A DNA stretch of 64,000 nt, taken from contig JADNRY010000006.1 in the NCBI GenBank assembly GCA_015501585.1, forward strand, positions 901,072 through 965,071, written 5' to 3'. The notes beneath the pieces were generated by a model. It did not search any database. It saw only the letters and a program-made list of their open reading frames with translations, and had not been told where the DNA came from. The translations under genes and the position numbers were made by a program. This document shows, one piece after another, positions 10,198 through 19,966 of this stretch (positions are counted from its first letter, which is position 1; every line of letters begins with the position of its first letter). The DNA comes from Rhodocollybia butyracea. Taxonomy: Eukaryota > Basidiomycota > Agaricomycetes > Agaricales > Omphalotaceae.

Positions 10198-12313
10198 TTA
10201 ATCCAGCCGATCCGCTTTACTCTTACCAACTCGCATATAGTCGCTATCCGTTGGATCGTCAGTGAGAGCTTTTCGGATAGCGAAGGTAATGACTAGCAGG
10301 CCAACGATGAATAAGAGCGCAATATATTTCGGGTTGTTGAAGATGTATGACTCGATAGATTGGAGCTTGTTGTTGAGGTACTATGAGGAACAAAAGAAAT
10401 AAGGGAGTTTCTGCGGCAATGATGATAGGTGAACTAACCCTAGCCACGCGCTCGATGAAGTTTTCAGAGTTCTTCGGTAAGAGAAGTTCTTGGGCAATGC
10501 CGTCAAGTGTGGCGGAAATACTGTGCGAGTTCAGCTTGATAGGTGACCCAGCTGAGTCGGTATCATAGTAAACAAGAGCCTGCAGAACAGAAGTTATGTA
10601 CAGAAAAAGTCTGAAAGTTGATAGCGTTCATACCTGGTGGTCGGCAATGACAACGTCGACATCATCGAGTTCCAGAAAACCCTTATTCTTTATGCCATAC
10701 ATACTCTTCATCCAATCTTTCCACCTTTCGATGTCCATCCAAGCAAACACGACTGGCCGTTCCTCGCTCTTTCCTTTTCCAGACAGCATCCCAGTTCCCG
10801 CCGTTGCCGCCCTCCAAATCTTACCAATTTCTTCCATACGTTGCTGTACCCTATCCTTATTACTCGAAGTAACGGCAGCCAACACTACCAATGGACGCGC
10901 AGGGGAATTCATCACACTCTGGAACGTATCCTGTGTAAGCTCTGTGGTCGTCGGGAGGCGATTACGGAAAAGCCAGCTCTTGATTTGGTTGTTTTGGGTG
11001 TCATTGTGTCGGAGAGAGGTGGAAGAGACGGAGGACGAATATAAACCAGAAGGGGCGGTAATGTCGTGGTCTTTAAAGGCGACAAGGGCCCATGTTGATG
11101 TAGAAGGGATGGAGAATTGAGACCAAAGGGAGAAAGGCGGGTCTGCGACGGCGTAGACTGAGGGTGAACCGAGAAGAGGAGCAAAAAGAGGTCTGAGGGC
11201 GGACTTTTGGAGGCAGATGAGAAGATGAAAAAGCTGAAATTTAAATTCTTACCAAAAGGTTACGTTCACTAGAAGGATAAACTAAAACGTAGACCAAACT
11301 TTCCTCGGTGACGTATTTTTCAAGTTCATTCACGGATATAGGCTTGGCCCCACTAGAAAACATTGTAAAAGTCTAGTTTTAATTTGAACATAGAAAACTC
11401 ACGCTCTGCTAGCCTTATCCGCAAATTCTCTCAGATGTTCTATCCTTCGTCCTCCGTTGTACTCTGTTTCGGAACCATCCGCTATGAACATTAATGTAGG
11501 GAAGCCTTGAATATTGTGTTCCTTGCATAAAGACTTGTGAGCTTCACAGTCCACTTCTGCGATGTTGAGTTTGTACTGCATGCTTCTCGCAAGATTCTTC
11601 CATATCGGAGCAAGTTTTTTGCAGTGACCACACCTTGTAAATGTCGATCAAAGCAGACCGTTTTAGTGAACACAGTACGTACCATGGGGCGTAAAACTTG
11701 ACGAAAGTAGGACCTTCAGCCATTGAGCTCTGGAAATTCGACTCGTCCAGAACTAGGACATCACCGGACGGATTGAAGTTTGCGCTAGAAGCCAGTGTCT
11801 CTGGCTCTAGCTCCTGTAATTCCGCCTCTGGTGGTGGTGGAGGTGCATGTCGCTTAATGAATTCGGTTAGACGTTCGGAATCCCGAGCACCTTTGAAGGT
11901 CTCGACAAACACCCCGTCCTTGTAAATGTTCATCTCAGGATAACCTTTGACCCCATGAGCTTCACAAAGATCTGTTTTTATGGAACGTTAAAACTGAGGG
12001 TCAGGAATCCGGCCTAACACTCGCCTCCGTGAACTGCACAATTTATCTGCGCAAGCCTAACACCAGTTGCCTCTGCGCTGCCTGGCTCATTTTTCTGGAC
12101 CAGCTCCTCCCAAGTTGGCGCAAACGCCCTGCAGTGTGCACAATAAGGTGAAAAATGTTCAATAAACCAAACTCCGTTGGCTACGCTATCTTCAAAATTG
12201 TCCGGTGTAAGTTCTGTAGAGTGTACTGGCAGTGCCACACAGACAAAGGACAAATAAATGATAAGGAAAGGAAGAGGAATGGCTTTGAACAGCTGCCAGA
12301 GCTTGAAGACCAT
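10198..12313 (-). CDS. Transmembrane protein disulfide isomerase (two thioredoxin domains)
   Basis: The minus-strand start at 12313 gives MVFKLWQLFK plus a hydrophobic signal sequence. Thioredoxin domain 1 follows with active site YCAHC, then EAELQ... and thioredoxin domain 2 with an intron just before its CGHCKKLAP active site. A long lumenal region comes next (YVTEESLVYVLVYPS; VVLAAVTSSNKD; FLELDDVDVVIADH). The protein ends with one membrane helix (YIALLFIVGLLVITFAI) and a short basic/acidic tail ending KADRLD. This is the layout of ER membrane-bound PDIs that oxidise or isomerise disulfides in secretory proteins. There is no KDEL signal, consistent with membrane anchoring. Several short introns are present. 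Its start codon is only 87 bp from that of the divergent CGI121 gene. Confidence 0.87.
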
Positions 12314-12400
12314 GATGATTTGTGGTAGTGAAGAATAAAGGTACGGTATGACTTCGTAATCTGATGCAGTGTACCCGAGGCAAAACCGAACCATAACATT
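12314..12400. promoter_or_regulatory. Bidirectional promoter region between PDI and CGI121
   Basis: Only 87 bp separate the two divergent start codons. Both genes must share this interval or use sequence within each other's transcribed region. No clear TATA box was seen. Confidence 0.55.
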
Positions 12401-13131
12401 ATGGAATCTTTTCGATTCAGCCACACCAACAATGTGGCTTTTGCTCTGCTGTTCTACCCAGTGAATAATCCCGGAAAAATCAAGCAACGAATTATCGATG
12501 CAGCCAAGGTAGAAGGCACCGAGGGTGACCACGAAAGAGACACCGTCAATTTTTCATTCATCGAGGCGTCGTTGGTCTGCACTTTTCATTCCGTTTGCTT
12601 AAAGTACTGATGTTCTGTAGATAACCAGTAGATTGCATTTGGAAACAGCAATAAATCAGGCTATAATCGCTGATTCGCAAGGCTCACTCAGGACCAAGAC
12701 CGCCCATTCCGAGATTCTTTTCGCTCTGAATCCGACAAACAACGTACTAGCGAAATCTAGATCCCTCTAGCTCAGCAAACTTATTACTTGTTGCAGATTA
12801 CGGAGGCAATTCGTCGATATGGGGTATCGGACAAGAGCGAATCACTTCTCGTTGTGCAGATAACAGATTCTTCAGCTTCTGTGTCGGATGTAGAAATCAA
12901 AATGAAAGAAGTTGTGGATGGAACAGTAGTTCCGTTCGGCGAATTGGCTACGATAACTGAGTGGGATAGAGTCAAAAAGGTATGCAGATCTTTGATGTTT
13001 CATGCCGCTATTGACACTTTCGTTAGTATCACAAGCTGGACAAGGAAGTAAGGGGAAAGGGAGAGGAGACGCGATCCTTTATCGATAATATTGTGATTAG
13101 TTCTGTAGCAATGAAGAGTGTAATACAATGA
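12401..13131 (+). CDS. CGI121: EKC/KEOPS complex subunit Cgi121 (TPRKB homologue)
   Basis: Four exons join to a protein starting MESFRFSHTNNVAFALLFYP. The family signature is VNFSFIEASL | ITSRLHLETAINQAI, followed by KTAHSEILFALNPTNN, ITEAIRRYGVSDKSESLLVV and a C-terminus ending NIVISSVAMKSVIQ before TGA at 13129-13131. KEOPS makes the t6A modification at position 37 of ANN-decoding tRNAs; Cgi121 binds the Bud32 kinase and helps tRNA recruitment. Exons are joined in phase at 12572-ish (donor GTCTGC), after NPTNN (acceptor TTGCAG) and after DRVKK (acceptor GTTAG, next exon YHKLDKE). The length of about 190 residues fits the family. It is head-to-head with PDI and tail-to-tail with the acyl-CoA dehydrogenase gene. 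Confidence 0.9.
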
Positions 13132-13165
13132 GAATAGTCAGTTTCGGACTCTATTACCTGAGAGT

Positions 13166-15508
13166 CTACAGGCGAGCGTCCTTGGGCATCTTCTTCATCG
13201 CCTGTTTGAGGCCTAAATCACCTAGTACGTCCTCTGCGCCAGCTAAGATTGCGTCGAAGCCAGATGTGCGGTGGTACTAAGCGGAGATCAGTGGACAAAG
13301 CAGAGGGATGAGACTGGGTCGTACATTCTCCACAAATTTTCCCATTCCAGTCACTGTCAATGCACGCCCTCCAAACACTTGCGTAGCATCTGTAAAAATG
13401 TAATCGGAGCATTGAACAAGATGCCGATAAGGAAAGCAAGAGGCTCGATGTACATCCACATACCTTCGGCCGTCTCCCTTCCACAGCGAGAGACAAACCT
13501 GTCGCAAAGGAACGTCATAATCAGGTGAAATTCGAGACAAGATAAATCAACGCACTGCTTGAGCAGGCCTATCTGACCAGCCAATTTATTGGACATTTCG
13601 TTATATGACATCTGTTGGATCATTCAACAGGGACTTTCAAGACCAGGAGATTGCCATGTAGAGGGCAAGAGATGAGATTAGGGGAAAGATGATGAGATGG
13701 ATGGGATGAACAATGAAGCGGCGCATAAGCTGGACGTTCACGTACGTTGTTCATTTGATGTGTGACGAGTTCCAGCCAGTTCTGACATGCTTCTATCCGT
13801 GTAATCATTTTTCCTAGTTTGCTTCTTATGACGGCTTGCGAGGTCAGGGGTTTGCCGAAGACGATTCTCTGGTTAGCCCATCTGCGATTCGGAGGTAGTC
13901 AGTTACTTGAGTATGAGATGTGTGATGCTCACTTTAAACATTCCTCAACGATTACCCTTTGAGCTCCGACACTGCTTGCAGTGACCATCCATCGTTCATG
14001 GTTGAAGTTGCTCAGGATGACTGACAAGCCTTTACCTACTTCGCCTAGCGTGTTGCTTACTGGGACGCGGACCTTGTTGAAAACCACGTATGCCGTTCCA
14101 GCGGTAGGTGAATAAGCTGTTTTGATGGGCTTTGTCGATACCCCTTCTCCTCGTTCAATCAAAATTACAGTAAGACCTTTCTGTGTCAGTTGCGGTATGA
14201 GCCTAATGCGACGTGACGCAAACAGAAAACCTAACCTCGGTTTTGCAAGCTGTCGTGAAATAATCGGCAAAGGTCCCATTCGTTATCCATCTAAGGAAAC
14301 AAATCAGGAGCGTAAAGAGCCTATTCTTTGCTGTACACACTTCTTGGTCCCAGTCACCACCCAGTAGCCACCATCTCTAATTGCAGTCGTTTGAATTCCG
14401 CTAACGTCACTTCCAGCAAATGCTTCACTGATTGCAAGTGCGATATACTTTTTTCCAGACAAGACCTGCAAGTCAAGTCAGTGAGGTAAGAACGCAAAAA
14501 CTTTGAAGGGTAAGTTGTACCTCAGGAACGACTTTAGATTGTAATTCCGGTGAACCATAGTTCCAAATTGGAGGGAGACCAATAACAGCACCGTTGAGCA
14601 TCCCGTCGACGAATCCACGAGTGCCGAAACGAGCTACTTCTGTGTGGAGAATGAGCTATACGCAAATGCAACGAATGAGAATGTGACTGTGATTAAGCTA
14701 TGCGGGTTTCTGACTTCATGGAAATAGTTAAATTCTTCGGGTTTCACCAATCCCTCCATTAAGTAACGTCCTTTCAGATGCTTTCCAGGCCCCAAGCGCA
14801 TAGAGATGATGTTGAGATCGCTGAAAGGAGATAAGTGCGTGAGCATTTCAACATCTACCTCAGAGTTTATACCTCAATCTATCTACAACCTCCTGTGATA
14901 TTCTCGTCCCACCCTCTTCGCATTTGAGAGCTTCCGGGCGGACAACCTCTTCGAAAAACTTGCGGACGGCTTTTTGGAACATACGATGATTATCCGTATA
15001 ATACGGGCTATAGTAACCGTCGGAAAGCCAAGTTGCTTCTGCGTAAGGCACTTTAGACAAAGAACCGGGCAGTGGGGCTTTGATGATTTCTTCTTGGCCT
15101 CGAATGACGCCAATCTGTAAACGAGCATACTGTGGTCGTAAGAGCACTTCGTGTCTGTGGAGGCCGAAGAAGGTGTCTGTCGCATCCTTTCCGGCTACAT
15201 AGAGTGAATGAGTTATTCGGTCTGAGTAGATTATGTTCTAGTGCTTGCCTACGTTTGCAGCATACAAGACATTTGGCCCTCCTGGATGTAAGCCCGCAAA
15301 TTTGGAGAGGTCGTAAACCTTTGAATCGACTATTATCCACTTTTGAAAGCATCAGATGAGAACAATAATTTGAGTTTGTTGACTCACGAGGTCGCCCTCC
15401 TTGTTATGCTGATATTTGAGAATCGAGAAGCCCAGAAATGAGACTAGCCAAATATTGGTAACTGATAGCACGTACTTTTTCTACTTCTTCGTAGGTAAAC
15501 TGTGACAT
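13166..15508 (-). CDS. Acyl-CoA dehydrogenase with N-terminal cytochrome b5 domain
   Basis: The start at 15508 gives MSQFTYEEVEKH. A cytochrome b5-type heme domain follows with YDLSKFAGLHPGGP and a second heme-ligand region ADTFFGLHRHEVL. The acyl-CoA dehydrogenase part comes next: YYTDNHRMFQKAVRKFFEE (N-terminal helical domain), ISEAFAGSDVSGI and GYWVVTGTKKWIT (middle beta domain), then a C-terminal domain with NFNHERWMVTASSVGAQR, QVFGGRALTVTGMGKFVE and TSGFDAILAGAED. It ends PKDARL-stop at 13166. Such fusions are common in filamentous fungi; the b5 domain may pass electrons to or from the flavin. The substrate acyl chain cannot be read. Several introns of about 50 bp are present. Its stop codon is 34 bp from that of CGI121, so the 3' UTRs probably overlap. 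Confidence 0.9.
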
Positions 15509-15661
15509 TAGAGAGAAATATTACAAGAGGAAGTAAGGGAACCGTGTAACCGGCCGAATTCAAATTTCACATGCTATGTGTACAAGAACTGGCTCAGACT
15601 TATTATTTTGATCAGTAGGGTCCACTGTAAGTACAAGTACAATATAGAATGAGGAGCTTAA

Positions 15662-16411
15662 TCAGGCCATGAATATTGCTCCAGTACAGACCGAGCCGAT
15701 AACCGTCAACCAGTTCCAACCAAAAAGTGCAGAATTACTACTAATACTGCCACTTACTGCACTCGTTGACGCTGGACTAGTCGATGAAGCAGTCGACGAT
15801 GTCGAAAGTGCCGTAATCGTAATTTGAGAAAAGGGTAAACTGAGAGCAGTGACGGTACTTTGATGTAAAGAGGAGCTGTCAGAACTGATAGTACTGGGAA
15901 GGGCTGATAGGGTTCTATTTGGATTTTGACCAGGAAGAGTGGGATCCGTAATGTTCAAGCCTTCTTCGGCGCAATCCAAGAAAAGTGCTGGATAATGATA
16001 TAATTTCAGAATTTTTATCTCTGACGTTGAAAACCTTGAACGCACCATCAATTGTGGATTGTGGACTAGAGTAGTTTGTGGTACCGCTAGCATTCCCAAC
16101 GCATTCGAAACATTGGGTCAGATTCCTCACAACCATGTCTGTACAACATTCTTGAGGAGCACAACCCTAATTCCAAAATTCATGACCAGACCTATATTTT
16201 CAGATTTCGAGTCGAGACTTACAGCGAGCATTGATATAACTAAGCACTCCGAGTCGCACTGAGGAGGAACTACAATTTGGCGGGCACTCAGAGCCTGCAA
16301 AAGTTCATGATCATGGTCGCGTTGCCTGTGGCCAGCTAGAACTGAGCTCGCATGTGTACTTTGGAAAAGGAGAGATACGGCCCAAGCTACTGAAAAAATT
16401 GCTCTGTACAT
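15662..16411 (-). CDS. Small secreted Cys-rich protein, probably GPI-anchored
   Basis: Three exons. Exon 1 (start 16411) begins MYRAIFSVAWAVSLLFQSTHA, a clear signal peptide, and has the cysteine pair CDSEC. Exon 2 contributes GCAPQECCTDM and CFECVG, giving a compact eight-cysteine-type module of about 60 residues. Exon 3 adds one more Cys, a Ser/Thr-rich stalk, and a C-terminal hydrophobic stretch (NWLTVIGSVCTGAIFMA) without a charged tail, as in GPI-anchor signals. Basidiomycetes have many such secreted wall-associated proteins; a distant resemblance to CFEM-type modules is possible but not proven. Promoter: a (TA)n run at 16568-16578 lies about 157 bp upstream and could serve as a TATA box. 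The function is unknown. Confidence 0.7.
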
Positions 16412-17742
16412 TGTTGGAAGCTTGAGACGAACAGCTTTGAGCCAGTTGCTGATAGCTTACATGTGACCGTGTTAAAAATGGGAGTTGGCTCTTGGACTTG
16501 TGGAGACCTGAGTAGACCTGGCCAGGCTATTTTAAGTCAAAATTACTTAAGTTCTTGTAGAATAATGTATATATATATCTCTTTTGCTTTTCCTCTTTTC
16601 AAACTTGAAATAACCCGAGTCTCCACGGACATATGCATAAGCCAAAAGCCAACTCTTGATTGACTCTTGACGCTGCATTATGTGACCGCTAACAGATACC
16701 CGTGGTTACGCCACAGAAGAGCCCCATCTGCTTGGAGTAAAGCTCCTCACCAGTCGTCTATTCTCTTGCATGAGTTCAATGACGCTTAGTAATTAGTCTC
16801 TGGATGAGGTGGAAGAGCCTGCCGTTTCATCTCTCACGTCATTGAAATCTTCTCTAAATCAGCGGTGATTACTTTAGACATGTACGTGCGCAAGGAACTT
16901 CATGTAACGATAGAAATCATATTCTGATTTACTACAACCCGTCGTAAGTTACTCGGCGACGCGATTCAGATTATCATCGGAAGGCCGCTGTACGCATATA
17001 TCCGTGCATTTCTTGCACCACTGACACGGTCGAGCTCGAATAATATACTCACGCATTCACACAGACACCGAAATGAGTACCCCTTAGAGTTTGGACGCAA
17101 GGCTGTCATGAAATACAAGCGGGGGAGATAAGTTAATGTGGATTTCGGTACTTATACTGGACTCTGACCGAGATTTTCAAATTCAAATCGGTGAATCGAC
17201 TTATGTTCGAGGGATTAGCTACCCCCACGCAACAGGCCCCGTTGTCAGATCCTGCTTCTCCACTCACAAAATCTGTATATCTAAATGACGACAACCCTCA
17301 ATCATAAGAATCTGGTTGAATGTGTCACGATTCAAGTGAGAACAACAGATTTCGATTTTCGAGTTCTGTTATACGTCGGCCGGGTTCTGGGGACCTTGCA
17401 TGAGATACTTTATCTAGAGATCGGGACTGGGTCTCTGGACTCTGGAGTATACGCATTGAAAAATCCGGATACTTCCAGGATTCGTGGTTTCAATCGTCAG
17501 GATTAGTATGCGGCTACAATACAGCCTCTTTGTTCATGCTCATCTTCACACCTAGCAACTTCAATCTGGGCCCTGGGTAACACATTTCGCGAGGACTTGT
17601 AGCGAGTCGGGGAGCGTGGTCACCGACGCCAGCCCTAAGGCCTGTGTATCGAGAGTCTTGGTAATCATGGGGCGCTTAACGGCACGCGTTCGGCGCTAAT
17701 CACGATCACGCATTTTTGCTCCTCTTCAGCTTGTGTGCTGGA
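16412..17742. other. Intergenic region of 1.3 kb, no gene seen
   Basis: Lies between two divergent genes. Apart from the (TA)n run at 16568-16578, no repeat or RNA gene was recognised. A 73-codon open frame at 17285-17506 has no family resemblance and is not called. Confidence 0.5.
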
Positions 17743-19054
17743 ATGCCCCAGCAACCAGCAAGCTTCTTTCCAACGACTGCTCTAGTTGAGATGTTTTTTT
17801 TTTTCGACTCTTATTTGCCGTTTTTTGATTAATATCTATGCAGGATCATGCAGCTGCTGGACTCGGTGCTGGCGTAGTTTCTACGCTCTGCATGAATCCC
17901 TTGGATCTTTTGAAGGTCAAATTCCAAGTTGCCACTACATCTTCTAGAGGTGGAATTGGAAAACAAATATGGCATGGCTTGAGAGATATCTATCGAGAAT
18001 CTGGCTTCAAGGGTCTCTATCGTGGGGTGGGGCCGAATGTCGCAGGTAATGCGTCCAGCTGGGGACTTTATTTTCTATTGTGAGTACAGCGGTCTACTCC
18101 TGGTCTTCCTTCGTCTAAGGAACCACAATCAGTTACAATATGCTCAAGAAGCGAGCATCTGGAGGGGATCTCACAAAACCGCTATCGGCACAGGAAATTC
18201 TGATTTGCTCTGCCCAAGCGAGTCCGCGAATTTCTTCCAAAAATATTTTCATGCTGCTAACCTTGAATAATGTCTCTAGGCGCTGTTACTGCAGTCACGA
18301 CAAATCCAATCTGGGTAGTCAAAGTCCGAATGTTCACCTCTCCTCCTGGCTCGTCAACAGCTTATCGGAGCTTATTTCGTCCGTGCTGCATGTTTTAGAT
18401 ATCATTAGCTGGTTCTCATATCTCCTCTCTAGATGGCTTCAACAACATTGTCAAGACAGAAGGTGTGAAGGGTCTCTTTCGAGGAACATCTTTAGCACTC
18501 TTTGGCGTCAGCAATGGCGCATTGCAGTTCATGACCTATGAAAAAATGAAAAAATGGGGATTTGATATGAAGCGACAACGATATCTTAGAGAAGGGCGGG
18601 AGTGGGACTCTCGAGCGGACAAACTTGTAGGTGCCTGTTCTGTTGGGATTATCTCAGAAGTAATTCACAATACTTCCAGTCAAATACATCCTACACAGTA
18701 ATGTCCGCGTCAAGCAAGCTCCTGGCACTCTCCGCTACGTATCCTTACCAGGTTGTGCGTTCGCGAATCCAGGTAATACAGCGTCGCGTTTACATCTTAT
18801 CTCACTGACTGTTGCTATTACTATTTCAGAACGATCATCGACTTTACCCTAATATTACCAGCACGATAGCGCGAACGTGGCACCAAGAAGGCTTCCGAGG
18901 CTTTTACCGGGGCCTTGCGACAAATCTTGTTCGTATACTCCCCGGTACATGTGTGACGTTCGTAGTATATGAGAACTTGGCTTGGTTGTTGCGGTCAACG
19001 GCTGCAAAACGAATCAAATGGAAACCCGAAGAAGATTCCCGAGAGTGTTCATAG
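17743..19054 (+). CDS. FLX1: Mitochondrial carrier, FAD/folate type (SLC25A32/Flx1-like)
   Basis: Six-helix mitochondrial inner-membrane carrier with three repeats. Their signatures are MNPLDLLKVKFQV, TNPIWVVKVRM and TYPYQVVRSRIQ. The PIW form of the second motif marks the FAD/folate/nucleotide branch of the family. Other conserved pieces are GFKGLYRGVGPNV, EGVKGLFRGTSLALFGVSNG and GFRGFYRGLATNLVRILPG. The first exon is taken from ATG 17743 (MPQQPASFFPTTAL), joined through a GTTGAG donor and an acceptor at 17841-17843 to DHAAAGLGAGVVSTLCM. An alternative is a start at ATG 17838, which would shorten the N-terminus. It probably carries FAD or folate into mitochondria; substrate assignment is by family. 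Several introns; stop at 19052-19054. Confidence 0.85.
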
Positions 19055-19224
19055 AATTGCATCTTATTGTACTTTTGCTTATAATACTACATACCTTTAG
19101 TTTTGAAGTACAGAAATACAGAGTTAGTGATTAGATTACGAAAGCACTTGCAATCTGCGTTTGACCATCATCGGTATGGTTCTATTTTCTTTGTCTGTCA
19201 CTGTAACCATTGAAACCGTACCAG

Positions 19225-19911
19225 ATGGCGACGTTTCTAACGTTTCGGTCAGCGACCAAATGGATATGTACAGCCTCTAATAATACTCGAGCCCAGACGC
19301 GTTGGCTGCACGCCTCAGCCCCGAATCATTCCAAATATAAAAAGGACTCAAAGATTCGAAACGACAAAATACCTTACTCTGAAGTACATGTAGTTGACAG
19401 AGACAACGACGGACAGCTCGTAAAGACGACAATGACCGAGCTCCTACAAAACCTCAACCCGGAAAAGTCCTACATCGAGCTAGTTTCCACCGATCCGTTC
19501 GCTGTTGTAAAGGTGGTCAATAGGAAAGAGGAAATTGCACGGCAAAGGCAGGCCAAGGTGCAGCAAAAGCTGAACGCGAAGAAGAATATGAAGAAGGAAT
19601 TCCAGTTTACATGGGGTATGGCTCTTGGAGATTTGGAGTACAGGCTCGGCAGGGTAAAGTCAGAGTTGAAGAAGGGAACCAGAGTGGATTTGGTCTTTGC
19701 TCCGAAAGGCAGTCAAAAACCGCCTCCGGTGCACGAGATGAGGGAGAGGATGCAGCTCATGGCAGATAAATTGGCAGATGTAGGCATAGAGTGGAAGGAC
19801 AGGGAACTACAAAGAGGCATGGGTGCACTATTCATGCAAAGTTTGCGTGTAGGCTCGGTAGCGCACGACAGCGAGGAAGGGGGAGAGGGAGCTCCAGAAA
19901 CAGGCCATTAA
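19225..19911 (+). CDS. Mitochondrial translation initiation factor IF3
   Basis: Single exon, about 228 residues from ATG 19225 (MATFLTFRSATKWICT). The N-terminal 40 residues are rich in Arg, Ser and Thr and lack acids, as in mitochondrial targeting peptides. The IF3 N-domain follows (KIRNDKIPYSEVHVVDRDNDG...TEL; an IF3 hallmark is the R-N-x-I-x-x-x-x-V-x-V-I/V-D pattern), then a Lys-rich linker helix (RQRQAKVQQKLNAKKNMKKE) and the C-domain (EFQFTWGMALGDLEYRLGRVKSELKKGTRVDLVF). IF3 keeps the mitoribosomal small subunit free and checks start-codon pairing; the yeast counterpart is Aim23. It lies 170 bp downstream of the mitochondrial carrier on the same strand and ends 55 bp from the stop of the convergent PPR gene. 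Confidence 0.85.
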   Translation: MATFLTFRSATKWICTASNNTRAQTRWLHASAPNHSKYKKDSKIRNDKIPYSEVHVVDRDNDGQLVKTTMTELLQNLNPEKSYIELVSTDPFAVVKVVNRKEEIARQRQAKVQQKLNAKKNMKKEFQFTWGMALGDLEYRLGRVKSELKKGTRVDLVFAPKGSQKPPPVHEMRERMQLMADKLADVGIEWKDRELQRGMGALFMQSLRVGSVAHDSEEGGEGAPETGH

Positions 19912-19966
19912 TGGTGGATTATCATTGCTAGTACTACAACTGCTACTTTTAATTGCTCCTTGATAA

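Noticed and set aside
17285..17506. 73-codon open frame in the 16.4-17.7 kb gap
   Set aside because: Short, isolated and without motifs.
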